NCBI RefSeq assembly: GCF_950295315.1
Contig: NC_080171.1
Coordinates: 99,425,445 to 99,489,444 of the forward strand
Length of the DNA: 64,000 bases
From: Erinaceus europaeus
Taxonomy: Eukaryota; Chordata; Mammalia; Eulipotyphla; Erinaceidae
Direction: 5' to 3'
Shown: positions 10,640-21,261 of the stretch, one piece after another
How the letters are laid out: every line of letters starts with the position of its first letter
Numbering within the stretch: the stretch's first letter is position 1
Position numbers and translations under genes: made by a program
The notes under the pieces: generated by a model
Told to the model about the DNA's origin: nothing
Database searches by the model: none
Seen by the model: the letters and a program-made list of their open reading frames with translations, nothing else

Positions 10640-11040
10640 TTTAATAAGAAAGACAGATGAAGAGGCAGGGTTCCAGGACACATTGGTGAGGTCGTCTGCC
10701 CAGGGAAGACAGATTGGCATCATGGTAGCATCTGCAACTTGGTGGCTGAAAAGCATTAAGATATAAAACAGAACAAATTGTTTAATAATCAGGAACCTAA
10801 AGGTAAGAGTAGAGCAGATGAGAATGGGGGGTCTCCATTTAGGAAAAAGCTAGCAGGTCTATTTTAGGTATATTTCAAGGGGCCCAGGACTTTACTAATT
10901 TTTGCTTGAGACTGACAGCTAACATGCAGGTGGGCCAAAGGTATTATCTGGGGAGATGGTGTCAGAGTTGGAAATAAGGCTAGAAAGCTATCCAACAGGC
11001 CTATTGATCATAATTAAATCAATAAAAAAATGTTAAAATA
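10640..11040 (-). mobile_element. Family F repeat, reverse, partial
   Basis: Shares ttccaggacacattggtgag, tctgcccagggaagacagat and caaattgttt with the copies at 44590-45033 and 46985-47955. The terminal 3' part of the family is missing. Confidence 0.7.
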
Positions 11041-11203
11041 TATATATATATGGCTGAGTATGGTCCCCATTTAGCTACCAGGGTTGGAAGGGTGTGTTGT
11101 GTTGCTGCTTCCAGCTGTGCCCTCTACCTTTTCATTTGATGGACTGTGGTGTGTATTCCTTCTGGTGCACTCATTTTCCAATGCTTGTGTTGTTGCCTTG
11201 CAG

Positions 11204-11315
11204 CCTTGGGAGCCTCAGTGTTTCTGCAGCAATTTCCCTCACGAAGCTGTATGTGCAGACCCTTGGGGCCAGGCCCTGCTGGTTTCCACTGATGCCGGTG
11301 TCTTGCTAGTGGATG
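11204..11315 (+). CDS. GARNL3: GARNL3 coding exon, start of CNH domain
   Basis: Acceptor CTTGCAG, donor GTTAGT, phase 0 to phase 1. It encodes 37 residues from PWEPQCFCSNFPHEAVCADP to GQALLVSTDAGVLLVD. The pattern CADPWGQALLVSTDAGVLLV is the first beta-propeller strand pair typical of CNH domains (compare the LLVGTxxGLY signature of the citron/NIK family). CNH domains form seven-bladed propellers that mediate protein interactions with small GTPases or kinases. An open frame continues upstream into the intron but is not coding. Confidence 0.92.
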
Positions 11316-11349
11316 GTTAGTGAGTAGCTGCACCTTCCAATGTTCTTTA

Positions 11350-11505
11350 TTTGTGGAGCTGTAGTTTTTTTTGTTTGTTTGTTTGTTTAACAGAGCACTG
11401 TTCAACTCTGGTTTGTGGTGGTGTGGGGGACTGAAACTGAGACTTTGGAGTGTCAGGCATGAGAGTCTTTTTGCATAACAATTATGCTATCAACACTACC
11501 CTAGC
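11350..11505 (-). mobile_element. Type D SINE, reverse
   Basis: Begins with a T-rich (GTTT)n stretch, then cagagcactgttcaactctg, gactgaaactgagactttgg, caggcatgagagtctttttg. It sits 35 bp after an exon. Confidence 0.85.
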
Positions 11506-11727
11506 TGTAGTACTTCTGAGATGTCACTTCCCTTTGGATAATGGTGTCATCAGCAATGACGTTAACCAAGCTTTGTTTCCTTACAAAATTAGTCCCTTGT
11601 TTTCAGGACAAGCAGAGGTGATACATTCTAAACAAGAAAGCCAGAAACCGTAACACATGCACCCCTCTCCCAAATCTCTGATTAGATGGTACATATGAAT
11701 TTATCTATTTAAAACAAACAAAAAGGG

Positions 11728-12000
11728 GGGGGGAGTCGGGCGGTACGGGTTAAGTGCACGTGGTACAAAGTGCAAGGACCTGCACAAGGATCCCGGTTCC
11801 AGCCCCCAGCTCCCCACCTGCAGGGGAGTCGATTCACAGGTGGTGAAGCAGGTCTACAGGTGTCTGTCTTTCTCTCCCCCTCTCTGTCTTCCCTTCATCT
11901 CTCCATTTCTCTCTGTCCTGTCCAACAACAACGACATCAATAATAACTACAACAATAAAACAACAAGGGCAACAAAAGGGAATAAATAAATTTTTTTTAA
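11728..12000 (+). mobile_element. Type A SINE
   Basis: Head gggagtcgggcggtacgggt (short deletion in the A-box region), body and tail complete, ends aataaataaattttttttaa. Confidence 0.88.
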
Positions 12001-12134
12001 AGTCCCCTTTTCCAATATTTGCCATGATTCCAACATTGTATCTTAAATCAACAAGGACATGTTATTTATAAGCACTTTTTGGGGGGATGTGCTCTCTCCC
12101 AAAGCTCTTTTAGTTTTTAAAAATTTCTAATTCA

Positions 12135-12400
12135 GGGAGTCGGGCGGTAGTGCAGCAGCTTAAGCACACGTGGCCCAAAGCGCAAGGACTGAAGGATCCA
12201 GGTTCGAGCCCCCGGCTCCCCACCTGCAGGGGAGTCACTTCACAAGCTGTGGAACAGGTCTGCAGGTGTCTATCTTTCTCTCCCCCTCTCTGCCTTCCCC
12301 TGCTGTCTTCATTTCTCTCTGTCCTATCCAACAACAAATGACATCATCAACAACAATAATAACTACAATAAGGGCACCAAAAGAGAATAAATAAATAAAT
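12135..12400 (+). mobile_element. Type A SINE (first of a pair)
   Basis: Complete copy. The target sequence aaaaatttctaattca occurs just before it (12119-12134) and again only after the next SINE (about 12681-12696), so the second copy landed in the tail of this one. Confidence 0.88.
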
Positions 12401-12416
12401 ATTTTTAAAATTTTTC

Positions 12417-12680
12417 TGGGAGTCGGGTGGTAGCACAGCAGGTTAAGCGCAGGTGGCACAAAGCGCAAGGACTGGCGTAAGGATCCGGGTTCAAGCCCCC
12501 CCCACACCTGCAGGGAGTCCCTTCACAGGCGGTGAAGCAGGTCCGCAGGTGTCTTTCTCTCCCCCTCTCTGTCTTCCCCTCCTCTCTCCATTTCTCTCTG
12601 TCCTAACAACAATAATAGCAGTAACAACAACAATAATAACTACAACAACAAAAGGGAATAAATAAATAAAATATTTTTTA
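12417..12680 (+). mobile_element. Type A SINE inserted in the preceding SINE tail
   Basis: Same orientation. AAATATTTTT-like sequence at both ends is compatible with a TSD made from the host SINE tail. Confidence 0.85.
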
Positions 12681-12696
12681 AAAATTTCTAATTCAG

Positions 12697-12822
12697 TGGC
12701 TTAAGAGGTAACTCAGCAGATGGAGCTTAGGACTTGCACACATGGGGTTCTAAGTTTAATCCCCAGGAACACACGTGCTGGAATGTTGCCCTGGTCTCTT
12801 TCTTAATTAAAAAAAAAAAATC
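12697..12822 (+). mobile_element. Type C-like SINE, diverged
   Basis: Shows cttaagaggtaactcagcag, ttctaagtttaatccccagg and a CT-rich end with poly(A). Confidence 0.55.
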
Positions 12823-12944
12823 TTCATAAAATTACAAGGCATTTCTAATTCAAAAGGTACTTGATATCCAAACCAAACAATACAAATTTTATTCCACTTT
12901 TTAGTGATACATAAATTTAAATTTTTGACAGGGTGGAGTTCCAG

Positions 12945-13197
12945 CCAACAGGTGACTAACCTGGTAGAGTACACACGTCACCATGTACAAGGGCTGAGGT
13001 TTGAGCCTTGAGTCACCACATGGGAGCAGCTGCAGGGGAGGAAGTTGCACAAATGGGAAAGGGGTGCCACTGTATCTCTCCTCTCTCTCCCTCTCTGTCT
13101 CTCACCCTCCATCGAGAAGAAAGAAAAACTGACCACTGGAAGTAAAAGAGAAGCTCAGGCACTGAGTATCAAAAAGAAAAAGGAAAAAAAAAAAAAG
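12945..13197 (+). mobile_element. Type B SINE with decayed 3' module
   Basis: Contains caacaggtgactaacctggt, ggtttgagccttgagtcacc, a CT-rich middle, then aagctcaggcactgagtatc plus poly(A). Confidence 0.65.
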
Positions 13198-13912
13198 GCC
13201 AGGAGTTAAATTTCAGCTCAGTTTAAGTCTGACTTTTTGACAGCCAGATGGATCACTTGTCTGGTGAGATGGTCAAAGCAATCACCAAGCGATCTGCCAT
13301 TAAAGTAGATGCTGTAGAGGGAATCCAGCTTAATTTATGCTCAAGGACAGTGTGATCCCCTCCAGCCAGAGCCCCATTTGCATTATTGCGGACTGCTCAG
13401 GAATGACAAAGAGTGTAAACATTGCTAGTAAGTTGTCTGCTGGGGTTTCAGAGAGAGGTAGACACATAGCAACAGCAGATCCTCCAAGGCACATCATCCA
13501 CTGCACAGAACAGGCAGTGTGCCAGTCTCTGGTTACCATAGGGACAGTGTCAGAGCTTCTTGGAAGTTGCTATGGTGAAAGCAATATCACGGCCAAGCAT
13601 CTTCCAGTCTGTTTTCTCCTTTCTGATCCCATTTCTCAGCACAGGTTCTAAGAACCTGCGATGAGCCCTTTGCTAGGCTCCTTGTAAAGAAGAGACACAG
13701 GCTGGACTTAAAATGAATTTACTTCTGACCTTTTCTAGTGCTTTTATATGTGCTTTAATTGGGTGCATAGCATTATTGTACATATAACTTAATAAAAAGT
13801 AAACTATGTAAAATTAATCATCAGAATTTAAATATTTTACTTTAGAAACTACAGAATAACTGGAAAATTGGTAAAAAAAAAAAAAAAAAAAAAACTAAAG
13901 AAGGAATGGAGA
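13198..13912. other. Intron, no recognised element
   Basis: Forward and reverse open frames near 13330-13650 overlap each other and show no family motifs. A poly(A) run lies at 13872-13894. Confidence 0.45.
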
Positions 13913-13930
13913 TAGAAAGAGACATTAAGG

Positions 13931-14072
13931 TGGTCTGGAAGGTGGCACAGTGATAAAACTTTGGACTCTCAAGCATGAGATCCCGAGTCCGATCCCTGGT
14001 AGCACATGTGCCAGTGTGATGTCTGGTTCTTTCTCTCTCCTCCTTTCTCATAAATAAATAAAATCTTTAAAA

Positions 14073-14113
<41 letters not shown>
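13931..14113 (+). mobile_element. Type C SINE with (GAAA)n tail and TSD
   Basis: Head ggtctggaaggtggcacagt region, tail expanded into about 45 bp of GAAA. Flanked by agaaagagacattaagg at 13914-13930 and 14114-14130. Confidence 0.9.
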
Positions 14114-14120
<7 letters not shown>

Positions 14121-14154
14121 GACATTAAGGATAAGTCTAATCTCTTAGTTTTTT

Positions 14155-14648
14155 TTAAGATTTTATTTATTTATTAATGAGAAAATAGGAGAGAGAGAAA
14201 AAGAATCATACATCACTCTGGTATATGTGCTGCTGGGGATTGAACTCAGGACCTCATGCTTGAGAGTCCAGTGGTTTTTTGTTTGTTTGTTTGTTTGTTT
14301 GTTTTGCCTCCAGGATAATCCTGGGCTTGGTGTCTGCACTACAAATCCAGTGCTCCTGAAGGCCATTTTTCCCATTTTTGTTGCCCTCCTTGTTATTGTT
14401 ACTGTTCTTCGGTAGGACAGAAAGAAATGGAGAGAGGAGGGGAAGACAGAGAGGGAGAAAGATAGAGACCTGCAGACCTGCTTCACTGCTTGTGAAGCAT
14501 CTCCCCCTGCAGATGGGGAGCCAGGGGCTCTAACGGGGATTCTTGGCTGGCCCTTGTGCTTCGTGTCATGTGCGCTTAGCCCACTACACTACTGCCTGGC
14601 CCCCTGAGAGTCCATTGTTTTATCCACTAAGCCACTTCCCAGACCACT
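14155..14648 (-). mobile_element. Type C SINE, reverse, split by a nested SINE
   Basis: The left part runs from tttatttatttattaatgag to catgcttgagagtccagtgg. The right part resumes at tgagagtccattgttttatc and ends cacttcccagacc. The sequence tgagagtcca is duplicated around the insertion. Confidence 0.88.
14275..14603 (-). mobile_element. Type A SINE with 3' module nested in type C SINE
   Basis: Reverse copy beginning with (TTTG)n, then gcctccaggataatcctggg (module), body and actgcctggcccc at the head. Confidence 0.88.
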
Positions 14649-14764
14649 AATTTCTTAGCTTTCTAGGTGAAAAATCTGAAGCCTGAGGGGACAGTGTGAC
14701 ATTTCATATAGCTAACTAGTGTCATACCCAAGACTAGACCCCAGATGTGATTCCAGTTCTTTCT

Positions 14765-14813
14765 ATTAAATATATGTTATTAATTAAATTAAATATATGT
14801 TATTAATTAAATT
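14765..14813. repeat. Tandem duplication, 23-bp unit
   Basis: Two copies of an AT-rich 23-bp unit, aaatatatgttattaattaa plus three bases, starting at 14768 and 14791. Confidence 0.85.
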
Positions 14814-14946
14814 AAACTTGACAGTGTTTAAGTCTTTAAAATAGATTTCTGTAGCTATAATCCTAGGCAAATAATTATGGGAAAAAAATGTAACTGAAAT
14901 CATGTTCAATTCTGATCATTTGCCTTTTTACAAAAAAGAGAAAGCG

Positions 14947-15103
14947 TGGTCCAGGAGGTGGTGCCGTGGATAAAGCATTGAACTCTCAAGCATGAGGTCC
15001 TGAGTTTGATCCCTGGCAGCACATGTACCAGAAGGATGTCTGGTTCTTTCTCTCTCCCCTCCTTTCTTTCTCATTAATAAATAAATAAAATGTTAAAAAA
15101 AAA
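14947..15103 (+). mobile_element. Type C SINE
   Basis: ggtccaggaggtggtgccgt head, tctcaagcatgaggtcctga, tail cattaataaataaataaaat. Confidence 0.9.
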
Positions 15104-15127
15104 AACTACAAGAAAGAGAAAAGTATA

Positions 15128-15265
15128 GCCAGGAAGTGGTTTAGTAGTGAAGCACAGGATCTAAATGCATGAGACCCAGCTTTGATCCCCAGACTGCATG
15201 TGCCAGAGTGGTCTGGCCGCTCTATCAATAAATAGATAGGCAAATAAATCTTTAGAAGAAGAAAG
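15128..15265 (+). mobile_element. Type C-like SINE, diverged
   Basis: agccaggaagtggtttagta head with atgcatgagacccagctttg and an AATAAAT-rich tail. Confidence 0.65.
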
Positions 15266-15325
15266 AGAGATAGTATCCTTCATTATAACATGTTGTAAAA
15301 CTGCCGGAAACCACCTTCTATTTGA

Positions 15326-15560
15326 AGGTCTGGGAAATGACTCAGCACTAGAATGCATGCTTTCTATGCACGAGGTCCTGGCTTTGATTGCTAGCACCAC
15401 CGGTGAGCACCATGGACAACATCAAGGATTCTATAGATGGTGGAATGGTGCCTTAGTGTCTCTCTCCACCCACAATATCGAACAAGATTGGACTGAGAGG
15501 TCACTTTGTGGTACTGACCATGTGTAAGGCCCTAGATTTGTTCCCCAGAACATTTCTAAA
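15326..15560 (+). mobile_element. Old tRNA-derived SINE remnants
   Basis: Two degenerate units: ggtctgggaaatgactcagc with acgaggtcctggctttgatt, and gagaggtcactttgtggtac with ccctagatttgttccccaga. Confidence 0.5.
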
Positions 15561-16240
15561 AATTCTATTTGAGTTGTTTCTATTTCTTAATTCAGAATCA
15601 AAATCTAGATTCTTTTTCTCTTTCTGAAATGTTCATATTTATGGATTAATAACTTAGCAAATTATCATGTAGGAGGCTTGTAGAAATTTTTAAGGAGATT
15701 CATTTTTTTTTCTAAATGTATGGAATGCCATCTTACCTAGACAGTAGCTGCAGACACCTGCCACTGACTTAGATCTTCTACTCAATTGAGTATTTCCATG
15801 TACTGGTTACATAGTGGTGTTTCCTTTTTGCTCCTGCTGAAAAGAAAATAACCCTTAAGGCTTTCTATTCCTTATTGGGCTCTTAAGCTGTAATTCTTTT
15901 GTTATTTATTTGTTTACCATTTCCTTGTCTGTGCTTAATCATATTATAGATTGCTTCCATAGATGCATTCTCTCCATTTTGTTTCAGGCTGAGTTCCACT
16001 CTACCCCATTAGTTTCTGCTTAATTTCATTATATTAACCCCCTGAGAGTCTACTGCTTTCAAGGTTCTTATTAAAACATTTAAAATCCTATGTATTTAGC
16101 AAAATCTACTTTGAGGAGAGACCAAATACTGATTAAATATGCTATCATCATTTATTTTGGCTTTGCAGTAATAGGAAAGGCAGTTCTAAAAGATTATTTC
16201 TTTCTTCATAAAGAGATACCAATAAGGAAAACTCTCATTA
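15561..16240. other. Intron, no recognised element
   Basis: AT-rich. It may contain unrecognised old repeats, and I see no coding signal. Confidence 0.5.
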
Positions 16241-16254
16241 TAAAACAAACATTA

Positions 16255-16410
16255 AGTTATCTAAGAGGCAATGCAGTGGGTAAGACATTGGACTCTCAAG
16301 CATGAGGTCCTGAGTTCAATCCCCAGGAGCACATGTACCAGAGTGTCTCTTTCTCTCCTATCATTTCTCATGAATAAATAAATAAAATCTTTAATAAAAT
16401 AAAAAATAAA
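16255..16410 (+). mobile_element. Type C SINE with TSD
   Basis: ctaagaggcaatgcagtggg head, tctcaagcatgaggtcctga. Flanks ataaaacaaacattaa and ataaaacaagcattaa differ at one base. Confidence 0.88.
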
Positions 16411-16687
16411 TAAAACAAGCATTAAATCCACACCTCACTTTCCCCCACCCTTGTTCCATGTCCTCCTGTGCAGTGTTCAGCCGCATGGGGGAGATTTGTT
16501 GAAGAATAAATGCTCAGTCATTTTGTACATGGTGAGGCAGTGACACAGTACTTCTTTGTTTTCAGTCTAAAAGGAAGCACCTCTGTCACTAGTTCCTTAT
16601 AGTACTGCTGTTTCTAGGACCTGAGCATCACTCCACAGGGATATGGTGCTACTTTTATGCAGATCATTGACTAAGAGCACTGCCGCA

Positions 16688-16845
16688 TCCTTGCACAGAT
16701 TTGAATCGCGTGTGCTCAAGATGGAACCCTGAGCGAGTTATTAGTGTCCCTGAGCCTCAGGTACATACTTGTTATATGAAAGAATTAGAGGTTCTTACCC
16801 TAATAGAGTCACTAAGGCATTTGAATAACACTGAGACACTCAGCC
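16688..16845 (+). mobile_element. Possible MIR relic
   Basis: agatttgaatcgcgtgtgct, then gagcgagttattagtgtccc and tgagcctcag follow the MIR order (acceptable head, CORE, cctcag block) but are diverged. Confidence 0.45.
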
Positions 16846-17079
16846 TTAGGGCACTTAAGAAGTCCTCCATCTAGGTCAGCTGCCATTGTTGTGGTGGCAG
16901 TAGTCCACGAAGTGGAAGAGTTATAGCATGTCAAATATGATGCCAGGTGCTGGGGTGCCCAGTGTTTGGAGAAGTCAAGTTTTCTCTAGCATAAGTACAA
17001 GGAACTTGAAAACCAACTATCTGGGGAGAAGACCTGAGGTAGAGAAGGAAAAAAAGTGGCTGTTGTGGAATTTATGATT

Positions 17080-17690
17080 TGTCCCTATAAGGTGATTTTG
17101 CTTAACGAAATAAGAGATGAAATATAACTACCAGATGGTTTCACTCATATGTGGAATCTAGAGATCTGATTTACATGAAATTGCCAAAAAAAAAAAAAAT
17201 CCAAACAAAACAGAAGCAAGTGAACTGTTAAGATTTATAAGAACTGGGAGTCGGGCAGTAGCGCAGCACCTTAAGTGCAGGTGGCGCAAAGCGCAAGGAC
17301 CAGAGTAAGGATCCTGGTTCGAGCCCCCAGCTCCCCACCTGCAGGGGTGTTGCTTCACAGGCAGTGAAGCAGGTCTGCAGGTGTCTGTCTTTCTCTCCCC
17401 CTCTCTTGTCTTCCCCTCCTCTCTCCATTTCTCTCTGTCCTATCCAACAATGACATCAAGAACAACAACAATAACTACAACAATAAAATAACAAGGGCAA
17501 CAAAAAGGAATTAATTTAAAAAAAAGACTTATAAGAACTATGGTAGTTATTTTTGGAAGGTGGGAAGGTAGGGACCTAGAACTTTGGTGGTAGGTGTGAT
17601 GTGGAACTCTACACTGAAATCTTATAATCTTGTAACAAACTATTAATAACAAATAAAGAAAATTTTTAAATAAATAAAACAAGAATAATT
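17080..17690 (+). mobile_element. Old L1 3' end, split by a SINE
   Basis: Left part has cttaacgaaataagagatga and tttcactcatatgtggaatc, the conserved end of L1 ORF2. The right part has gaactttggtggtaggtgtg and ends in ATAAAGAAAA. The type A copy at 17246-17523 interrupts it, with agatttataagaact and agacttataagaact as flanks. Confidence 0.75.
17246..17523 (+). mobile_element. Type A SINE nested in L1 relic
   Basis: Full-length copy with head gggagtcgggcagtagcgca and tail in AATTAATTT. Confidence 0.9.
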
Positions 17691-17902
17691 TTGTCCCAAC
17701 AACCAAAGAAAACTAGAGCAAATTCTCTGTCTGATAGAAACCTCTTAGGTTCTGTACTCTACCAGCTCTGCCGAAGATCCTCGCCCCTGTGAGGAGGTTA
17801 CTGGTCCTGTTGATGCCATCCAGGGAGGAGTGTTCAGACCAGACAGAGCTCTAAAGACCTGACATCATCAGGACCCCTTTCACCTAAATTAAAAATGAAC
17901 CT

Positions 17903-18205
17903 GCATGGGTCCAGTGGGGAGTGCACCTAGAGTGCACATGTTATCATGTATAAGGATCCAGGTTCAAGCCTCCGCTCCCCACCTGCAGAGAGGAGTCTTC
18001 ACTAGAGGTGAAGCAGAGTTCAGTTGTCTCCCTTCCTCCCCCCCCGCCCCCCGCCACCTCCCATGCCCCTCTCAATTTCTCTCTGTCCTTTCAAAAAAAA
18101 AAAAGGGAATCATGGCTGCCTGTGAGTGGTGGTTTCCTTGTGCATGCACTATGTGCCAGGGATACCCTGGTGGCAATAAAATAAATTTTAAAAATAAAAG
18201 CCCAC
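17903..18205 (+). mobile_element. Type B SINE with 3' module
   Basis: Head gggtccagtggggagtgcac, C-rich middle, then tgcatgcactatgtgccagg and gataccctggtggcaataaa. Confidence 0.75.
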
Positions 18206-18796
18206 AGGAAAGAACTGCAGCCTGTGTCAGGTGAAGATGCTAGCTGCTTCTCCTACCTGCAATGTCTCTATCATCCCAGAACATTTTGCCTTGTCCTCAT
18301 TCTACATCAAGCTAAGAACAGACTTTTACTCATGCAACAGCCTTGATAACTCTTTCAGCCATCTATGTTCTAGAGTCTCCTGGGATCAAAGTAATTGCTA
18401 GCAATTTAAGATCCCAGTAAGTAAGCTTAAAAACAAATCTTAGGTGTAATTGCAATGTCTTTATCATCTATTTATCTGGCATCTCCCTGAATATTTCCGC
18501 TAGATAATTTTCCTGTTATTGGGGCAACCCCGTTGATATATTACTCTTATTATCTAAAATACCATTTCATATTCCTATGTGGAAAAACACTAAAAATTTT
18601 TAAGTAAACTACTGATACAGACATAGGGCATATTGGATTAGGGTATGTTTGCGTTTGTGTTATATATAAGAGGACATTTTTATTTGGCTTTCTTGAGAAG
18701 TATATAAAATCACCTAAGATATTATACAACTTTAATCATTACATTAAAAATAAGAAAAACTTAAGAGAAATTACTTCATGAGCTTATTCTATTTTA
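18206..18796. other. Intron, no recognised element
   Basis: AT-rich intron without repeats I can name. Confidence 0.5.
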
Positions 18797-18915
18797 ATCA
18801 ATTTACTTACTAAAAGATGAGAGACAGAACACCAGAGCATATGTGATGTGGGGAACTGAACTCAGGACCTCATGCTTACAAATCAGATGCTCTACTCAAT
18901 ACACTTCCTAGGACA
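18797..18915 (-). mobile_element. Type C SINE, reverse, diverged
   Basis: ggggaactgaactcaggacc then tcatgcttacaaatcagatg; the tail end is at the left. Confidence 0.65.
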
Positions 18916-19271
18916 CTCCTTTAAAAAAAAATTGGTAACTGACCTGATAATATAATCCCAGTAAAACTGAGATTGAGATATGCAGCATTTTTTCTTTTAT
19001 GAACACTGAGAAAAATAATTCCGTTTTGGAGCTCTACTGCTATGCTCCTTAGATGTATTTCTGTTTCCCTTTGGGAAGGAGCTGTCAGTCCTTCTCCTTG
19101 AACTGGAGGAAAATCTGCTGGAATTTATCGATTAGTCTTATGAATACTTTGGGAAGCTGACTTTCAGCTTTGCCTAGAGAGAACTGGGACCCTAAATGAC
19201 ACGTAGTCATGTTCCACAGGTTTGATAACACATGTGTTGCAGTTTTGAGTAATCAAATTCCTTTTTTTCAG
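18916..19271. other. Intron preceding exon
   Basis: No recognised element. It ends in the T-rich acceptor tract TTTTTTTCAG at 19262-19271. Confidence 0.55.
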
Positions 19272-19370
19272 ATGACCTTCCATCAGTGCCAGTGTTTGAC
19301 AGAACTCTGCCTGTGAAACAAATGCATGTACTGGAGGCCCTGGACCTTTTGATTCTCAGAGCAGACAAAG
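19272..19370 (+). CDS. GARNL3: GARNL3 coding exon, CNH domain
   Basis: Starts and ends inside codons (phase 1 both sides). Acceptor TTTTTTTCAG, donor GTGATG (weak consensus). It encodes DDLPSVPVFDRTLPVKQMHV and then LEALDLLILRADK. In CNH propellers the region with VKQMHVLEALDLLILRAD corresponds to the strand typically written VxQIxVxExxxxLLxLS. Confidence 0.92.
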
Positions 19371-19695
19371 GTGATGTCCCTCCCCACTTCTGGTGGTCTC
19401 TAGAGGAAGAACGTGTGTCATGACAGGGCCAGTGGGGGACCTGACCTCCTGCAACCGTCTAGCTCTTTCCACAGTGCCCAGAATTCAGGGATTCTTGTTG
19501 GTCCATTTGTTCTCTGAGAAGGGGCCTAAAAGATGTGCATCTTTTAATGCTTTGTTAGCTAAAGAAAGTGTGGGGTTTCTCCTCAATTCCACAATATCTC
19601 CAGTCGTAATCCCCCTGCCGGTGGTTGCCAGCTGTCCCTTTGGTTCTTCCGGGTCATTTAAACTTCCCACCTTTGTGTCTCTCTTGTCTCACCAG

Positions 19696-19812
19696 GAAAG
19701 GATGCCCGTCTCTTTGTCTTCAGGCTCAGCGCTGTGCAAAAGAGCATCGAAGAAAAGCAGGTCGTGAAGAGCAAGTGTGACTGCAGAGAAAACAAACTTG
19801 AGAAAACAAAGG
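19696..19812 (+). CDS. GARNL3: GARNL3 coding exon, CNH domain
   Basis: Acceptor CTCACCAG, donor GTGAGT, phase 1 both sides. Joined to the previous exon it reads KGKDARLFVFRLSAVQKSIE and ends CDCRENKLEKTK. A strand (ARLFVFRLSAV) is followed by a lysine-rich, probably surface-exposed loop. The intron before it is only 325 bp, the shortest here. Confidence 0.92.
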
Positions 19813-19903
19813 GTGAGTTCATTCCTCCTGTTACCACTGGTTTCTGTTCAATTAACTTTTCTCAGACTGCCCCAATTTTATTGAATATAAAAATGATAAG
19901 GAC

Positions 19904-20142
19904 GGGGCCAGGTGGTGGAGCACCTGGTTGAGTGCACGTTACAAGGTGCAAAGACCTGGGTTCGAGCCTCAGTTCCCACCTGCAGGGGGAAAGCTTTGAG
20001 AATGGTGAAACAGTGCTGCAGGTGTCTCTCTGTGTGTGTATGCCTCTCTCTCTCTCCCTCTTTATTACCCCCTTCCCTCTCTATTTCTGGCTGTCTCTAT
20101 CCAATAAATAAAGATAATAAAAAATTTTTAATGAGAAGAAGA
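19904..20142 (+). mobile_element. Type B SINE
   Basis: Head ggggccaggtggtggagcac, ccaataaataaagataataa tail. It starts about 90 bp after a splice donor. Confidence 0.9.
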
Positions 20143-20154
20143 AGGATGGACCGT

Positions 20155-20335
20155 GGGGCAGTATATTCAGTGAAATAAGCAGATGAGAAAGACCAATGCT
20201 GCTTGAGCTCATTTATATGTGGAGCCTAGAACACATTGGCAGTTATTGAGGGGAGGGAGGAGTGTAAGTGAGCAAAATAGGTAAAAGTGTTCAAAGGGTA
20301 TAGACATCCCATTATAAGTCAAATAAGTCCTAGAC
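20155..20335 (+). mobile_element. Old L1 3' end fragment
   Basis: cagtgaaataagcagatgag, then gctcatttatatgtggagcc matches the conserved end of L1 ORF2 seen at about 54520-54590. Confidence 0.6.
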
Positions 20336-20341
20336 TGCAGC

Positions 20342-20593
20342 CCAGGAAGTGGCATAATGGAGAAAGTGTTGAACTCTCAATCATGAGGTCTCTAGTTCAA
20401 CCCTCAGCATCCCGTATGCCAGAGTGATACTCTGGTGTCTCTCTCTCTCTCCCTCTCCGTCTCCCTCTCCCTCTCCTTCTCCTTTTCCCCCTCTCTTCCA
20501 GGAAGTGGCATAATGGAGAAAGTGTTGAGCTCTCAATCGTGAGGTCTCTAGTTCAACCCTCAGCATCCCTTATGCCAGAGTGATGCTCTGGTG

Positions 20594-20600
<7 letters not shown>
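20342..20600 (+). repeat. Tandemly duplicated type C SINE, 157-bp period
   Basis: The unit starting ccaggaagtggcataatgga occurs at about 20342 and again at about 20499, with matching internal ctctcaatc-tgaggtctcta and agccagagtgat-type ends. The copies are nearly identical, so the duplication is recent relative to the SINE. Confidence 0.88.

Positions 20601-20684
<84 letters not shown>
20597..20684. repeat. Compound (TC)n(AC)n microsatellite
   Basis: About 55 bp of TC followed directly by about 34 bp of AC, at the 3' end of the duplicated type C SINE. Confidence 0.95.
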
Positions 20685-20685
<1 letters not shown>

Positions 20686-20694
20686 TTTACAGAG

Positions 20695-20903
20695 GGGTCA
20701 GGTGGTAGTGGCACACCTGGTTAAGCACATACATTATAGTGCACAAGGACCTGGGTCCAAGCCCCTGGTCCCCACCTGCAGGGGGAAGCTTCATGAGTGG
20801 TGAAGCAGGGATGCAGGTGTCTTCCTGTCTCTCTCCTTTTCTACCTCCCCTTCCCCCTCTGAATTTCTATCTCTATCCAATAATAAATAAAATAAAATGT
20901 TTT
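20695..20903 (+). mobile_element. Type B SINE
   Basis: ggtcaggtggtagtggcaca head, ctgcagggggaagcttcatg, tail with AATAATAAATAAAATAAAA. Confidence 0.88.
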
Positions 20904-21075
20904 AGTGGTCTGGGAGGTGGCGCAGTGGATAAGGCTTTGGACTGTCAAGCATGAGGTCCCAAGTTCAATCCCTAGCAGCACATGTACCAGAGTGATGTCT
21001 CTTTCTTTCTCTCTCTCCTATCATTTCTCATGAATAAATAAATAAAAATCTTTTAAATAAATAAATAAATACATA
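20904..21075 (+). mobile_element. Type C SINE
   Basis: ggtctgggaggtggcgcagt head, well preserved; tail of AAATAAAT units. It lies directly in the tail of the preceding type B copy. Confidence 0.9.
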
Positions 21076-21261
21076 TTTTTAAAATAAGTAAATTTTTACA
21101 AAGTACTGGGAGTGTCATGTTGAGCATAGTGAGTGCAAAACTAAAAAAAAACAGTCAAAATTTGATTTTATTGGTTTAGTTTTTACTTGGAAACAAAAAT
21201 AGAATCACTGTTTCTCTAAGAGAATCTGGAAGAAGAAAAATGCATTAAGAACCAGAGAAAC

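Noticed and set aside
13337..13651. 104-codon frame considered as an extra exon or small gene
   Set aside because: The CNH reading frame runs directly from the exon at 11204 to that at 19272, and this frame has no matching phase or motif.
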